Source: Paenibacillus koleovorans NBRC 103111
GTDB lineage: Bacteria; Bacillota; Bacilli; Paenibacillales; NBRC-103111
DNA length: 40,612 bases
Reading direction: 5' to 3'
NCBI RefSeq assembly: GCF_004000845.1
Contig: NZ_BIMA01000061.1
Coordinates: 1 to 40,612 of the forward strand
Program-made: the position numbers and the translations under genes
Notes under the pieces: generated by a model
Database searches by the model: none
What the model was told of the DNA's origin: nothing
Seen by the model: only the letters and a program-made list of their open reading frames with translations
Shown here: piece by piece, positions 17,937-27,928 of the stretch
Position numbering within the stretch: position 1 is the first letter of the stretch
How the letters are laid out: each line of letters opens with the position of its first letter

Positions 17937-20900
17937 TTATTTCAAAGCTCCAGACACGATCAACTGCGGCGGATAGGTCCCGTTCTCTTTGCTATTGATG
18001 TCCGTCATCGCGATCGATGTCCCCGTCTGCAGCACAAGGGACAGGATGCCGTCGCCCGACAGCTCCGACTGAGCCAGCGCGGTCAAGTCCAACTGGTAAA
18101 ACTTGCCGCTGGTAGTCGTCTGGAAGCTGGCCACGGCCGCACCGCTGCTGGACGGCGCATTATTCCAGGTCAACCCGGATTCCGTCCACGAATCGCTCGC
18201 CACCCGATAGACGCTAACTTGGGAGGCGACATCCGATAATCCATACAATTGCAGAGCGGCGCCACTAATGGAAGCGAACTGGCTTAGATCGAACTTGAGA
18301 TACGCCTTCCGCTTCACATTCGCATTGGTCGACTCGTACAGCTTCAGCAGACCGGAGGTCCCGTAATTGTCGTTGCCGGAGGTGCCGCCCCGCACGGTTG
18401 CATCCGCCGCCGGCGCCACCCGCGTCAGTTGCGCATTCTGCTCGATGCCTCTCACATACAGAGCAGGCTGTCCGCTGGACGACTCCAAGCTGCGGAACTC
18501 CATCAGCAGATCCTCGCTCGCCACCCCTTCCAGCAGGAAGGTAATTGACCCTCGGCCGCTGCCCAATGCCTGCCGAATCGCTTCGGTCACATCGAGCTCG
18601 TATACTTGCTCCGTCGTGCCGACGGTAATGCTGTCCAGCATAGAGCCTACGATCGCCGGGGCATTGTTCCAGGTGACCGTCGACTCGGTCCAGCTGTCCG
18701 GCGACGCTTCGTACACCTTCAGCGTACCGGGAGAACCGCCGGAGCTTCCCTTCAGCCGTAACACTGCCTCCGCCGCCGTCGCCATGCCGGAGAGATCGAA
18801 CTTCAAGAGCCCCTTGCGGACCAGATTCGAATTCGTCGTCCCTTTCACCTTCAACAGATCGGAGCTGCCGTAATTGACGCCTGCATCAGTGCCTCCCTTG
18901 ATGTAGGAATCCGCTACCGGAGGCAGTACATTGCCGTCCGACGGCGGCCCTAAGGTGAAGGCGGCATGGATCGCCCGACCTTTCGCACCGTTGACATTCA
19001 CTCTTAATTTGAGCGAGGGCTGCATGCGCACAATCGTAATTCTCGAGTCTTTGCTGACCAGCTCCGCGACGCTCTCCTCAATCTCTACCTCAATATTATC
19101 CGTATTGAGCTGAGTAGGATCGGACACCGACACCTCCAATGTGGATCCGACCACACGAGTCATCACGGAAGCTTTCTTGTTGCTCGTAATCGGACCGACC
19201 GTACGAGTGCCGTCATTCCAGAAGTTGGCGGCGAAAATCCCCAGCTCGCTTTCTCGCACAGCCTGAACGCTGCTGGAATTCTCCACGACCGTAATATCGG
19301 CGTTGCTCGCATACTGGCTCACTTGTGTCGCGGTTTGGCCCGGAAGCATGACATAGGCATACTGCCCATTGGTCGGATTCGACCCATGATCGAACCTCAG
19401 GCTGAGGTAATTTCTAGTGTGCGGCTGGGCTACGTTAATTCCGCTAGGGTTATGGTAAGGATTGATATCGACCCACGCCCCGGTTCTGGCTTCCCGGATT
19501 CCCTTAATGGTAGCGCCGCCCGGAAAATAATACCCGATATCGGCGCCTGCGGTATCGCCCTGCAGATGGACCCAGCTCGTATTACTCATCGTCTCGGTCC
19601 AACCGAGGCTGCCGGACTTGATCGTTCCGTTTACCTTCAGGACGTTGTTCCCAGCGCCATTCAGCTTGCGATTCTCTACGACCGTTTCTATGGGGCGACC
19701 CGATGTACTGGCGATTCCCGCACCAAGTGCTACAATCTCGTCGTCGAACATGAACCACGATTTTTTCCCGACCAGCGTATTCTGATAGCCATAAATCTGC
19801 ATGCCTGCCACACCGTACAACCCGCTGATGTCCGTCCCCCCGACCCATGACACCGGGCTCTTGTACTTATTGCCGGAGCCGACCGAACGAGTCTGTTGGT
19901 AGTCCACCGTTATGCCCGGCAAACGATGCGCGTCCACGGTCGGCCAGTAGTCTTCGTTAAATTGGCGCACATCGTCGTTGTATAGATAGGTCATGCCGAA
20001 GCCCGTGTAGTAGCCCCGGATATTCTCCTGATTCGGCGGCTGCTGATATTCATAGACCCCGATTCGCTGGGAAGACATGCTGATCGCAAATGTGAAGCCC
20101 GGCCTATGATGCACGATCCGATCCATTGCCGGGAACTGCTTGTGCCTTACCGGCATTTCGCGTGCGACAACCGCGGGATCGCTCATGATCGATTTGATTG
20201 TCTGGATCGTTTGGATCGACAGGTCGGTATAGAAATTGCTGAACAAGCCGGAGTTGGCCCACTTCTTCACTATGCCCTTGAGATTGGCGGCATCCGTCGG
20301 GGAGGCGAAGGAAGCGATCGTGGGCAGACTGGTCAGCAAGGTCCGGCCTGCTTGGAGATCCTGGCTCCCCGCCCGCGACATCGCCCGGCCTCTCACCATG
20401 TCCATTAAGACACCGCGGAAGAACAACGGCTCATAGGATTCATACACCCAGTCGAAAATGCGGCTTGCTCTAGGGTCGGTCAGCTCCCAGTTCGAATCGT
20501 TCAGCAGATCCATGTAGGCGGGCAGTACGCCCACCAGCACCAACCCATAGCTGCCGGTATACGCGATGTCGTTGTGCTGGATGAACGAACCGTCTTCATA
20601 AAAGCCGTCTCCGGACGTTACGTAGTCGAACACATCCACAATGCGGTCGCCGGACAGCTCCAAGGCGTCCGTATCCTTGAGCAGAATGCCGATCAAGGCT
20701 TCGTTGTAGCTTTTCTCCACGAGATTCGCTCCCGTCATATAACCGATTCGAGGCGCGCTTGTGGCACTGCGGGAATCGGCGGGATCCGGGGAAAAATGGT
20801 GTATCGCATTCATTTGCGCTGTAATCAAAGCTTGTTTGCCTTGCGCGATCAAGTCGTCGTACATGAGCACATTCAATTTGAGCAGCGCGCTCGGCACGCC

Positions 20901-22172
20901 GATTTCAAACTTGTACCATTGCTCATTCTGCGCAATGGAGGCGTTGTACCAGTTCGTGTTGAGGAAGGCCATCCCGTCTATGATGGCTTTACGCACAGCC
21001 GTCTTCGTAGCGGGCGACATCGTGGATTCCGGCAACTCATAGGCGCGGGCAAGCGCGAGCAATCGGCCATAAGAGTCCTCCGCATCGAAGATGGAGCCCG
21101 TCGTCAGATCCGACCACAAATACAGATTTGCACTCACGTTGGTATTCATGGACGACCATAACGGCTCGGCAAGCGTATTGATTTTGGCGATGGCCGCACT
21201 TATATCGCTGTCGCTCGGATTGTAACCGTCCGCGCCGACGAGGGAATCCTTCACCTTCTGGCGCAGCCGGTCATAGTCGTCCTCGAGCGCCGGGTTCCGG
21301 ACGGTAAGCACAAGCTGGTTTTGCTTCGTCACACCGCCAAGCGTAACGGAGGCTGTAATGGCGGTTTGACCGGGCGAGACTCCCGTCGCGGTCGAGAGAG
21401 CGCTTCCAGAGGCTGCAACCGCAACCACCCCGGCATTGCCACTGGACCATGTGAAGGTCGCCCCGATTAGCGGAGCCAGTCCGCCGTCGCTCATCGTCCC
21501 TGTCACTTCTACGGCGGTCTGCTTATCGTCGTTCAGCACGAGCTTGGCCGCATGTACGGTTACGGAAGCCAGCGTTCGCGACATCTCGTATACTTCCACT
21601 TCCTCCACACGCGGGATGAAGCCGCCGGGGTCAGTTACGAACACGATCGTCATTTTCTTAGCTGTTGATTTGGTGAAGGAGACATCATCCAGCGAGCCGG
21701 AGGCGTAATCAGCCAACACGCGGGAAGCAACGGTCGTCCATTTGGCCGGGTTGTCGTCATAGGTGCCGGTAAACGACGGATCGTTCAGCACCTTGATCGT
21801 ATAGCTGAGAGGCAGCGCGGCCGACGCGCCCGGTACGACAAAATCAAGCTTGACTCGGTCGAAGGCGGTTGCCGCTCCAAAGTTGAGAGCCAGCCACACC
21901 TCCCCCGTAGCCACATCCGTGGTCAACGGTCCCCAGCTCGTCCCCGTATCTCCGTCGTTCGTATGTCCCGGCGGGCGATTGCTGGCGGAGGAGCTCGCCG
22001 TGGCGATCGTCCCTCGCGAGGAAGCCGCCAGATTGACGGGATCCGTCACGGACGCCGAAACTCTCTCGGTCTTAAACAAAACCCCTTCATAACCAAGCAA
22101 GCCTACTAGCATGGCAACTACAAGCGCGAATAACATCCATCCTTTTCTAGTTGAACTTTGGGTTGCTTGCAT
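17937..22172 (-). CDS. Secreted polysaccharide lyase family 8 enzyme with two DNRLRE-type carbohydrate-binding domains
   Basis: The 1411-residue exported protein starts with a signal peptide (residues about 1-40, membrane stretch WMLFALVVAMLVGLLGYEGVLF). A discoidin-like domain follows (residues about 45-195), then an Ig-like Big_2-type domain (200-290). The PL8 catalytic alpha/alpha toroid (about 300-680) shows NEQWYKFEIGVP, MTGANLVEKS (Asn), FIQHNDIAYTGSYG (His and Tyr) and RGRAMSRAG (Arg). The lyase beta domains follow. The end has two copies of a DNRLRE/CBM96-like domain (about 1090-1250 and 1255-1411), each with SWTES..TWNNAP. PL8 enzymes cleave hyaluronate, chondroitin or xanthan by beta-elimination. 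The aromatic patch is WY, not WW, and the exact substrate is unclear. It is the last gene of the uptake operon and starts 32 bases after its neighbour. It probably breaks the polymer outside the cell, and the LplABC-type transporter imports the pieces. Confidence 0.9.
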   Translation of the reverse strand: MQATQSSTRKGWMLFALVVAMLVGLLGYEGVLFKTERVSASVTDPVNLAASSRGTIATASSSASNRPPGHTNDGDTGTSWGPLTTDVATGEVWLALNFGAATAFDRVKLDFVVPGASAALPLSYTIKVLNDPSFTGTYDDNPAKWTTVASRVLADYASGSLDDVSFTKSTAKKMTIVFVTDPGGFIPRVEEVEVYEMSRTLASVTVHAAKLVLNDDKQTAVEVTGTMSDGGLAPLIGATFTWSSGNAGVVAVAASGSALSTATGVSPGQTAITASVTLGGVTKQNQLVLTVRNPALEDDYDRLRQKVKDSLVGADGYNPSDSDISAAIAKINTLAEPLWSSMNTNVSANLYLWSDLTTGSIFDAEDSYGRLLALARAYELPESTMSPATKTAVRKAIIDGMAFLNTNWYNASIAQNEQWYKFEIGVPSALLKLNVLMYDDLIAQGKQALITAQMNAIHHFSPDPADSRSATSAPRIGYMTGANLVEKSYNEALIGILLKDTDALELSGDRIVDVFDYVTSGDGFYEDGSFIQHNDIAYTGSYGLVLVGVLPAYMDLLNDSNWELTDPRASRIFDWVYESYEPLFFRGVLMDMVRGRAMSRAGSQDLQAGRTLLTSLPTIASFASPTDAANLKGIVKKWANSGLFSNFYTDLSIQTIQTIKSIMSDPAVVAREMPVRHKQFPAMDRIVHHRPGFTFAISMSSQRIGVYEYQQPPNQENIRGYYTGFGMTYLYNDDVRQFNEDYWPTVDAHRLPGITVDYQQTRSVGSGNKYKSPVSWVGGTDISGLYGVAGMQIYGYQNTLVGKKSWFMFDDEIVALGAGIASTSGRPIETVVENRKLNGAGNNVLKVNGTIKSGSLGWTETMSNTSWVHLQGDTAGADIGYYFPGGATIKGIREARTGAWVDINPYHNPSGINVAQPHTRNYLSLRFDHGSNPTNGQYAYVMLPGQTATQVSQYASNADITVVENSSSVQAVRESELGIFAANFWNDGTRTVGPITSNKKASVMTRVVGSTLEVSVSDPTQLNTDNIEVEIEESVAELVSKDSRITIVRMQPSLKLRVNVNGAKGRAIHAAFTLGPPSDGNVLPPVADSYIKGGTDAGVNYGSSDLLKVKGTTNSNLVRKGLLKFDLSGMATAAEAVLRLKGSSGGSPGTLKVYEASPDSWTESTVTWNNAPAIVGSMLDSITVGTTEQVYELDVTEAIRQALGSGRGSITFLLEGVASEDLLMEFRSLESSSGQPALYVRGIEQNAQLTRVAPAADATVRGGTSGNDNYGTSGLLKLYESTNANVKRKAYLKFDLSQFASISGAALQLYGLSDVASQVSVYRVASDSWTESGLTWNNAPSSSGAAVASFQTTTSGKFYQLDLTALAQSELSGDGILSLVLQTGTSIAMTDINSKENGTYPPQLIVSGALK

Positions 22173-22204
22173 TCCCTCATCATCCTCTCTTCAGATTCGA
22201 AATG

Positions 22205-23215
22205 CTAGAATACAATTTCTCGAGCCTGCTGCTGCGACTTATAAGCGCCTAGAATGATTTCCAGCGAATGAAGTCCGTCCTTGCCCGAGACGAATGGCGC
22301 GCGGTCCTCCAAGATGGCATGAGCCATATCCCGGATTTGGGCCGCATGTCCGTCGGGAAACAAGGAAAACGAAGGCAGAGCCGGGAGCTCGATCGGATCT
22401 CCGACAACCTCCAGCGTCGTAATTTCGTCATCGGTCAAAATCAGCGTGCCGTACTCGCCATGAATCGTGATTTGATGAAGAGGCTGCTTATACGCGGTCG
22501 TCGTCGCTTCGATCGAGCCAAGCGCGCCGCTGCAGAATTGCAACGAGACGACAGCCGTATCCTCCACCTCGATGCGTCTCAGCACATTCCGCGCGTAAGC
22601 TTGCAGCGATACGACCGGACCCGCCAGCCATTGGAGCAGGTCGATCGTGTGGATGCCCTGATTCATCATCGCGCCGCCGCCATCCATCGCCCAAGTACCG
22701 CGCCAGCCCGCACGGTCGTAATAGGCCTGCTCCCGATAAAACTTGACGTACCCCGAGCACAAGCTCAGCCGACCCAGACGGCCTTCGTCCAGCAGCTTTT
22801 TGGCGAATTGGCTCGTGGGTGTCATCCGCCTTGGGAAAATCGTAGTCAGCTTCACGCCGTTCGCTTCGCACGCTTCGATCATACGATGGGCGTCGTCCAG
22901 CACAATCGCCATCGGCTTCTCGCTGACGACATGCTTACCCGCCCGCGCCGCCTGCATCGTCTGCTCGGCATGCATCCCGCTCGGCGTACACAGGCAGACG
23001 GCATCGACCTCCTCGTCCGCCAGCAGCTCGGCGTAGTCCGTATAGGCCCGAACCCCATACATGCCGGCGTATTCGGCGGCCCGTCCCGGGTCTGCATCGC
23101 AGACGGCCGTCAGCTCCGCGATGTCGGTCATCTCGATTCCGGTCAGGTGACTCTTGGCAATCGCGCCGCAGCCGACTACGGCGAAGCGCACTCGTTTCTT
23201 ATGCTGTTGATTCAT
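22205..23215 (-). CDS. Gfo/Idh/MocA-type oxidoreductase
   Basis: This 336-residue protein has the dinucleotide-binding motif VVGCGAIAKSH, an intact EKP (VVSEKPMAIV) and an active-site GIHTIDLLQWL. It is a typical sugar-modifying dehydrogenase of the family, probably using NAD(P) on an unsaturated or acidic sugar released by the lyase. It shares an ATGA overlap with the upstream relative at 23212, so the pair may work in sequence or as a complex. The substrate is unknown. Confidence 0.88.
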   Translation of the reverse strand: MNQQHKKRVRFAVVGCGAIAKSHLTGIEMTDIAELTAVCDADPGRAAEYAGMYGVRAYTDYAELLADEEVDAVCLCTPSGMHAEQTMQAARAGKHVVSEKPMAIVLDDAHRMIEACEANGVKLTTIFPRRMTPTSQFAKKLLDEGRLGRLSLCSGYVKFYREQAYYDRAGWRGTWAMDGGGAMMNQGIHTIDLLQWLAGPVVSLQAYARNVLRRIEVEDTAVVSLQFCSGALGSIEATTTAYKQPLHQITIHGEYGTLILTDDEITTLEVVGDPIELPALPSFSLFPDGHAAQIRDMAHAILEDRAPFVSGKDGLHSLEIILGAYKSQQQAREIVF

Positions 23216-24246
23216 ACCGTTGCTCCTTTATCATGAAAAGCGTTGAATTCGACTGCACCCTCGTCCGCCAGTACGGACGCCCGGCAAGTCTCAAGCACGT
23301 CCCTAGCGGTCAACACACTCGGCCTGCGATCGATCCGGGCCAGGAAATCCTCGGTAATGTTGACGGCAGGCGCCACGAGCTCCTGTTGTTGGAACGGTTG
23401 ATCGCTCGTAATCTGGAAGTACAATTCTTCTTGCAGCCCGACCGCCGGATCGCCGCACAAGCGCAGCTCGGCGCAGCCCTGGGTGCCGGTCACGAAGAGC
23501 CGGCAATCTCCCCATGTCCAGCTAAGCCTCGGGGTGTGCCAATCCGTGTACAGCTGGGCGAGCAGGCCGCCGCTCATCATCACTTGCGCGGAAGCCGTAT
23601 CATAGAAATCCGGATGCTCCGGCATGATGTGCTTCGCCTTCTGGCTCTGGATCGCCGCGATCTCCTGCCCGCTCAACCAGCGCAGCAGGTCGAAATCGTG
23701 GACGAACAAATCCAGGATGAGCCCTCCGTTCCGCTCCTTGCTGAAATGCCAGGCGTGGCGCGTCTCCGGCCGCAGTCGATGGGGCTTGCGCAGGGTCAAA
23801 CTAACCGGCTTGCCGAGCTCGCCCGCATCGAGCGCCTGCTTCAGCGTGAAGATCGCCGGGCGGAACCGCTCCGTGAGCAGCATGCCCACTTCAATCTCCC
23901 CCCGCCTCATCACAGCCTCGAGCCTTTCCAGACGCGCGCGATCCGTCACGATCGGCTTATCCAGCATCACATGCTTGCGGTTCCGCTCGCACCATTCGAT
24001 CACATCGAGCTTGCTGCCGTTCACAGCCGAGGAGCCGATCACTCGCACGGACGCTCCCCTCAATTCCGCTTCTTCCCTAAGCAAAGGAATCCCGTACTTC
24101 GCCGACAGCAGATGTGCCAGCTCCGGCTCATCGGGATCGTAGATCCCGACACAGGACCAACCAAGCCCCAGCATTTCCATAATGAAGGTTTCAATATGAC
24201 CGTGCTGGCAGCCGTAAATCCCGAATTGTTGTTGCTTGTCAGCCAT
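23212..24246 (-). CDS. Gfo/Idh/MocA-type oxidoreductase
   Basis: This 344-residue protein has an N-terminal Rossmann fold with a less usual glycine loop (FGIYGCQHGHIE), a DKP variant of EKP (HVMLDKPIVTD) and the active-site region VHDFDLLRWLSG. The QHGH form of the loop is shared with Gfo/Idh members that accompany LplABC uptake operons. It starts 65 bases after the inner-membrane permease gene and overlaps the next gene by four bases. The substrate is unknown. Confidence 0.85.
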   Translation of the reverse strand: MADKQQQFGIYGCQHGHIETFIMEMLGLGWSCVGIYDPDEPELAHLLSAKYGIPLLREEAELRGASVRVIGSSAVNGSKLDVIEWCERNRKHVMLDKPIVTDRARLERLEAVMRRGEIEVGMLLTERFRPAIFTLKQALDAGELGKPVSLTLRKPHRLRPETRHAWHFSKERNGGLILDLFVHDFDLLRWLSGQEIAAIQSQKAKHIMPEHPDFYDTASAQVMMSGGLLAQLYTDWHTPRLSWTWGDCRLFVTGTQGCAELRLCGDPAVGLQEELYFQITSDQPFQQQELVAPAVNITEDFLARIDRRPSVLTARDVLETCRASVLADEGAVEFNAFHDKGATV

Positions 24247-24311
24247 TGTCCGTCCCCCGTTGTCTTTTCACTGATCGCCATTGCCTTCCCGCCATCCCGC
24301 CAGCGGCCTCG

Positions 24312-25169
24312 CTACCCTTTCACAGAGCCGATCATGGCGCCTTTCACAAAATATTTCTGCAGGAACGGGTACACGCATATGATCGGCAACGTCCCTACAA
24401 TGATGGTGGCGAATTTGACCGACTGATCGATCTCCACCTCCGCCCCGTTCTGGCCCGACACATCGATAATGCCGGTCTCCATCAGCATCCGAATGGTCAC
24501 CTGGAGCGGGAACAAATCCTGGCTTCTCAGGTAGAGCAAAGCATTGTAATAGTTGTTCCAGATCGCCACCGCATAGAACAAGCCGATCGTCGCCATCACG
24601 GGTTTGGACAAAGGCACGATAATTCTCAGCAATATCCCCCAATCACCGAGCCCGTCCATCTTCCCGGCCTCCTCCAGCTCCTTGGGCACTCCCTGGAAGA
24701 ACGTGCGCATGACGAACAAATTCCAGGCGCTGACCGCACTCGGCAGTATCATCGCCCAGATCGTATCGATCAGTCCGAGCGAACGTACGACCAGAAACGT
24801 AGGAATCATCCCGCCGTTGAACAGCATCGTGAAGACGATGAACAGGGTGATCGTTTTGCCGAACAGCAAACTCTTGCGAGCCAGCGAATACGCGGCGAAG
24901 GAGGTGACGATCATGGAAACGGTTGTCCCCAGCACGACATAGATAATCGTGTTCTTGTAACCCGTCAGCACCGAGGAGCTTTGCAGCACCTTTTCGTACA
25001 CGCGGGTTGTGAAGCCCTTCGGCCAAATACTTACTTCACCGCGTAAAATATACTCATTGGAGCTAAGCGAAACGGCGAGCATATAGAGAAACGGGTACAG
25101 GATCACGACGCAGAACAGGAACAGCACCAGCAGCAAAAACCAATCGAACAGGCTCGCCTTTTTTACCAT
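24312..25169 (-). CDS. Carbohydrate ABC transporter permease, LplC/YtcP type
   Basis: This 285-residue protein has six membrane segments and the EAA loop EEAGKMDGLGDWGILL near residue 165, which docks on the ATPase. The N-terminus (FDWFLLLVLFLFCVVILYPF) and length match the LplC branch. Its start overlaps the stop of the upstream permease by seven bases. No ATPase gene is present in the operon; in this family a shared MsmX-type ATPase encoded elsewhere normally serves. Confidence 0.9.
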   Translation of the reverse strand: MVKKASLFDWFLLLVLFLFCVVILYPFLYMLAVSLSSNEYILRGEVSIWPKGFTTRVYEKVLQSSSVLTGYKNTIIYVVLGTTVSMIVTSFAAYSLARKSLLFGKTITLFIVFTMLFNGGMIPTFLVVRSLGLIDTIWAMILPSAVSAWNLFVMRTFFQGVPKELEEAGKMDGLGDWGILLRIIVPLSKPVMATIGLFYAVAIWNNYYNALLYLRSQDLFPLQVTIRMLMETGIIDVSGQNGAEVEIDQSVKFATIIVGTLPIICVYPFLQKYFVKGAMIGSVKG

Positions 25170-26119
25170 AAGCTGACTTCACCTACCTTGCGCGCCATCC
25201 GGTTGACGCCTACCACGAGCACCAGCCCGATCAACCCCATGAATACGTCGATAGCGGCTCCGTAGCTGAAATTGCTCTGTACGATCCCCATTCGATACAC
25301 ATAGGTCGGAATAATATCCGCCGTCTCGTAAGTTGCGGGATTGTAGAGCAGGTACACCTTCTCGAACCCGGACTCCAAAATATGCCCCACTCGCAAAATG
25401 AACAAAATGACGATCGCCGGCAAAATTCCGGGCAGTGTAATATACCATACTTTCTTAATGCGCGATGCCCCATCCATCTCCGCTGCATCATACAGTTGAG
25501 GGTCGATAGTCGTCAGAGCGGCCAAATAAATAATCGAGCCCCAGCCGATTTCTTGCCATATCCCAGTCGACACATAGATGGTGCGGAACCAGGACGCTTT
25601 CTGGAGAAACGCGATCGGCTCCATGCCGAGCCAGACGAGCGCCTCGTTAATGATGCCGGTAGTCGGAGACAGGAACATCGCGGCCATCCCCGTCACCACA
25701 ACCGTCGAGATGAAATGGGGCAAATAGCTGACCGTCTGCACGAACCGCTTGACGAACGTTATTCTCACTTCATTCAGCACAAGCGCCAGCAGGATTGGGG
25801 CCGGAAACCCGAAGATCAGGTTATATAACCCAAGCAGCAGCGTGTTCCGAAACAACGGCCAGGCGTCCGGGTTTTGGAAAAATTGGATATAGTACTTGAC
25901 CCCGACCCAGTTGCTCTCCCAGATCCCCTTGAACACCTCGTACTTCTTGAACGTAATGATAATGCCGAACATCGGCGCATATTTGAACAGCACATAGTAC
26001 AGGACGGCGGGCAGCAGGAGCAGCAGGAACACCCGATCCCGCTTCCACTTGCTTAGGAAACTTCCCGGCGCCGGGGAGCGCCGGGGTGTTGCCGGACGGA
26101 CATCTACACGTTGTCGCAA
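25163..26119 (-). CDS. Carbohydrate ABC transporter permease, LplB/YtcP-partner type
   Basis: This 318-residue protein has six membrane segments after a charged tail of about 30 residues, with the EAA loop DAAEMDGASRIKKVW. Residues such as GIIITFKKYEVFKGI and SYLPHFISTVVVTGM are typical of LplB. It pairs with the following permease as the membrane channel for oligosaccharides. It starts 36 bases after the solute-binding protein gene. Confidence 0.9.
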   Translation of the reverse strand: MRQRVDVRPATPRRSPAPGSFLSKWKRDRVFLLLLLPAVLYYVLFKYAPMFGIIITFKKYEVFKGIWESNWVGVKYYIQFFQNPDAWPLFRNTLLLGLYNLIFGFPAPILLALVLNEVRITFVKRFVQTVSYLPHFISTVVVTGMAAMFLSPTTGIINEALVWLGMEPIAFLQKASWFRTIYVSTGIWQEIGWGSIIYLAALTTIDPQLYDAAEMDGASRIKKVWYITLPGILPAIVILFILRVGHILESGFEKVYLLYNPATYETADIIPTYVYRMGIVQSNFSYGAAIDVFMGLIGLVLVVGVNRMARKVGEVSLW

Positions 26120-26155
26120 AGCTTTCCCTCATTTCTAGGCTGCTGTTCCGCTCGA

Positions 26156-27700
26156 TTACCTTTTGCTCTCGCGTTCCCAGCCCGCCTTGTAAATGTCGAG
26201 CACCTTCTGCAAGCCCAGCTTCTGGATTTCCGCCACATAGGCGTCCCAATCGGTCAAGGGGCGATCGCCGAGGATGAATTTGGACAAATTCGCGTCCACT
26301 TCTTTGAGAATTTGCTGATAAGTCGTCGCGATCACTTCCTGCTCCGCATCCGTGAAAGCTGGCGGCAGGACGATTTTCGGATACGCGTATTTCAATGCCT
26401 CGTTGTAATCGCCGCGGAAGTTCTCCGCAACCAGAGAGAGCGAAGAATCCGGATCATGCCGGCCATAGGAGCCGAAGGTCATCGTCCCGAAGGTCGTCCG
26501 ATTTTCCAGTTGATTCGCACCGTTCATTTTCTTCTTGCCGCTTACGTTCTGATAGCTCTGCCCTTCGATGCCCCAGCTTACGAGCTCCATCCCTGCATCC
26601 GAGTACATGTAATCGATCAGGTGCAGCGTCGCGTCGAGATTTTTCGTCTTCGAGAAGACGGTGAACCCGCCCAGCATGTAGTTGCCGTTCGGCAGCAGCG
26701 CTTTGCCGCCCGGTCCGGCCGGCGGAGCCATCAGGGCAAGCGGCTTGCCGCCGCCCGGAATCGCTTGGGAGAGCGACTCGATGCGGCCCACGTAATCGAT
26801 CGTCATCAATCCTTTGCCCGTCGTCATCATTTCTTGCCACTGCTGCACCGTGCTGGACAGGAAGTCCGTGTTGACCAGCTTCTCTTTGTAAAATTTGTTG
26901 TAGTACTCGATCATTTTCTTATACCCGTCGCTGATCGGGCCGAATTTGATAGCGCCGGCCTCGTCCTTGTAGACGTCGGTATGCGTATTGAACGCCGTAG
27001 CCAGCGTTTTGATCTTGTTAATGCCGTCGCGCGTGGTGAGCGGGTAGCTGTCCGGGTAAGCTTGCTTGAGCTTTTTCAAGACGTCGTAGAGCTCATCCCA
27101 TGTTTTCGGCGGGGTCAGGTTGTTCTTCTTGAACAAATCCTCCCGGTACATCCAGGCCATCTGGTTCGTATAACCCGCCCCGTCATGTACAATGAAATAA
27201 GTTTCACCCGTAGCGCTCGTTCCCCTGGTTTTCATAGCGGGGTTTTTCTCCCAAAACTTTTTCAAGTTCGGCATCTTGTCCAGATGCTTGTTGAAATCCA
27301 GAAGCGCGCCTTGCTGCCCGTACTTGATGGCGCCGGCCTCCCCGTCAATGTAGACGATATCCGGCAGGTCGCCGGAAGCCATCGCAACCGCAAGCGCATC
27401 CGGATATTTGCCGGCAGGAATCGTCATCTTCAAGCTGACGTTGGTGGCGTCCTTGATCCATTTCAGAACCGGCAGCGCCTCATCCTTCAGGTTGGCATCC
27501 TTCGTCAGCATCGTTACCGTAGCCGGATTATCGAGCTTCACCTTGGGAGCGGCAGCTGTTGACGGAAGCGGCGAGCCAGCCGTCGGCGACGATTGTACCC
27601 CGCTCGCTCCTTCGTTGCTGCATGCGGCCAGAAGGGATAGTCCGGAGAGTAAGGCAACCGCTTTCACAAACCTCTTTGATCTTTGCTTCGATGTTCTCAT
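26156..27700 (-). CDS. Extracellular solute-binding lipoprotein, LplA type
   Basis: This 514-residue protein has a lipoprotein signal peptide with lipobox LAAC (Cys about residue 27) followed by a Ser/Gly/Pro-rich linker. The body is a cluster-D-like oligosaccharide-binding protein (KDEALPVLKWIKDATNV, DLPDIVYIDGEAG, NNLTPPKTWDELYDVLKKLK). It should catch oligosaccharides, probably those made by the PL8 lyase, and deliver them to the two permeases. It is first in the operon, and its start region faces the AraC regulator across 228 bases, so the regulator likely acts there. Confidence 0.9.
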   Translation of the reverse strand: MRTSKQRSKRFVKAVALLSGLSLLAACSNEGASGVQSSPTAGSPLPSTAAAPKVKLDNPATVTMLTKDANLKDEALPVLKWIKDATNVSLKMTIPAGKYPDALAVAMASGDLPDIVYIDGEAGAIKYGQQGALLDFNKHLDKMPNLKKFWEKNPAMKTRGTSATGETYFIVHDGAGYTNQMAWMYREDLFKKNNLTPPKTWDELYDVLKKLKQAYPDSYPLTTRDGINKIKTLATAFNTHTDVYKDEAGAIKFGPISDGYKKMIEYYNKFYKEKLVNTDFLSSTVQQWQEMMTTGKGLMTIDYVGRIESLSQAIPGGGKPLALMAPPAGPGGKALLPNGNYMLGGFTVFSKTKNLDATLHLIDYMYSDAGMELVSWGIEGQSYQNVSGKKKMNGANQLENRTTFGTMTFGSYGRHDPDSSLSLVAENFRGDYNEALKYAYPKIVLPPAFTDAEQEVIATTYQQILKEVDANLSKFILGDRPLTDWDAYVAEIQKLGLQKVLDIYKAGWERESKR

Positions 27701-27928
27701 CCTGGGAACCCCGCCTTTGAGTTTAGTAGTGAATGGCTCTAGACAAACGCTTCGAATGGTTCCTATAATGTCGATATGGCTTCAGGAACCGGCCTCCTGC
27801 TGCCAACATTACAGAGCGGCACCTCGCTGGGAAAGCCATATTTCCTGCGAATTTCACTAAAATTCGCCCGATCTGAAAAAGTAGCCGAAATCCTAAAGTT
27901 TAGCGTTTGACAAAGGGGAGTGGGATAG

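Noticed and set aside
23233-24426. Long plus-strand frame opposite a Gfo/Idh gene
   Set aside because: Shadow of the minus-strand coding frame; no recognisable domain.
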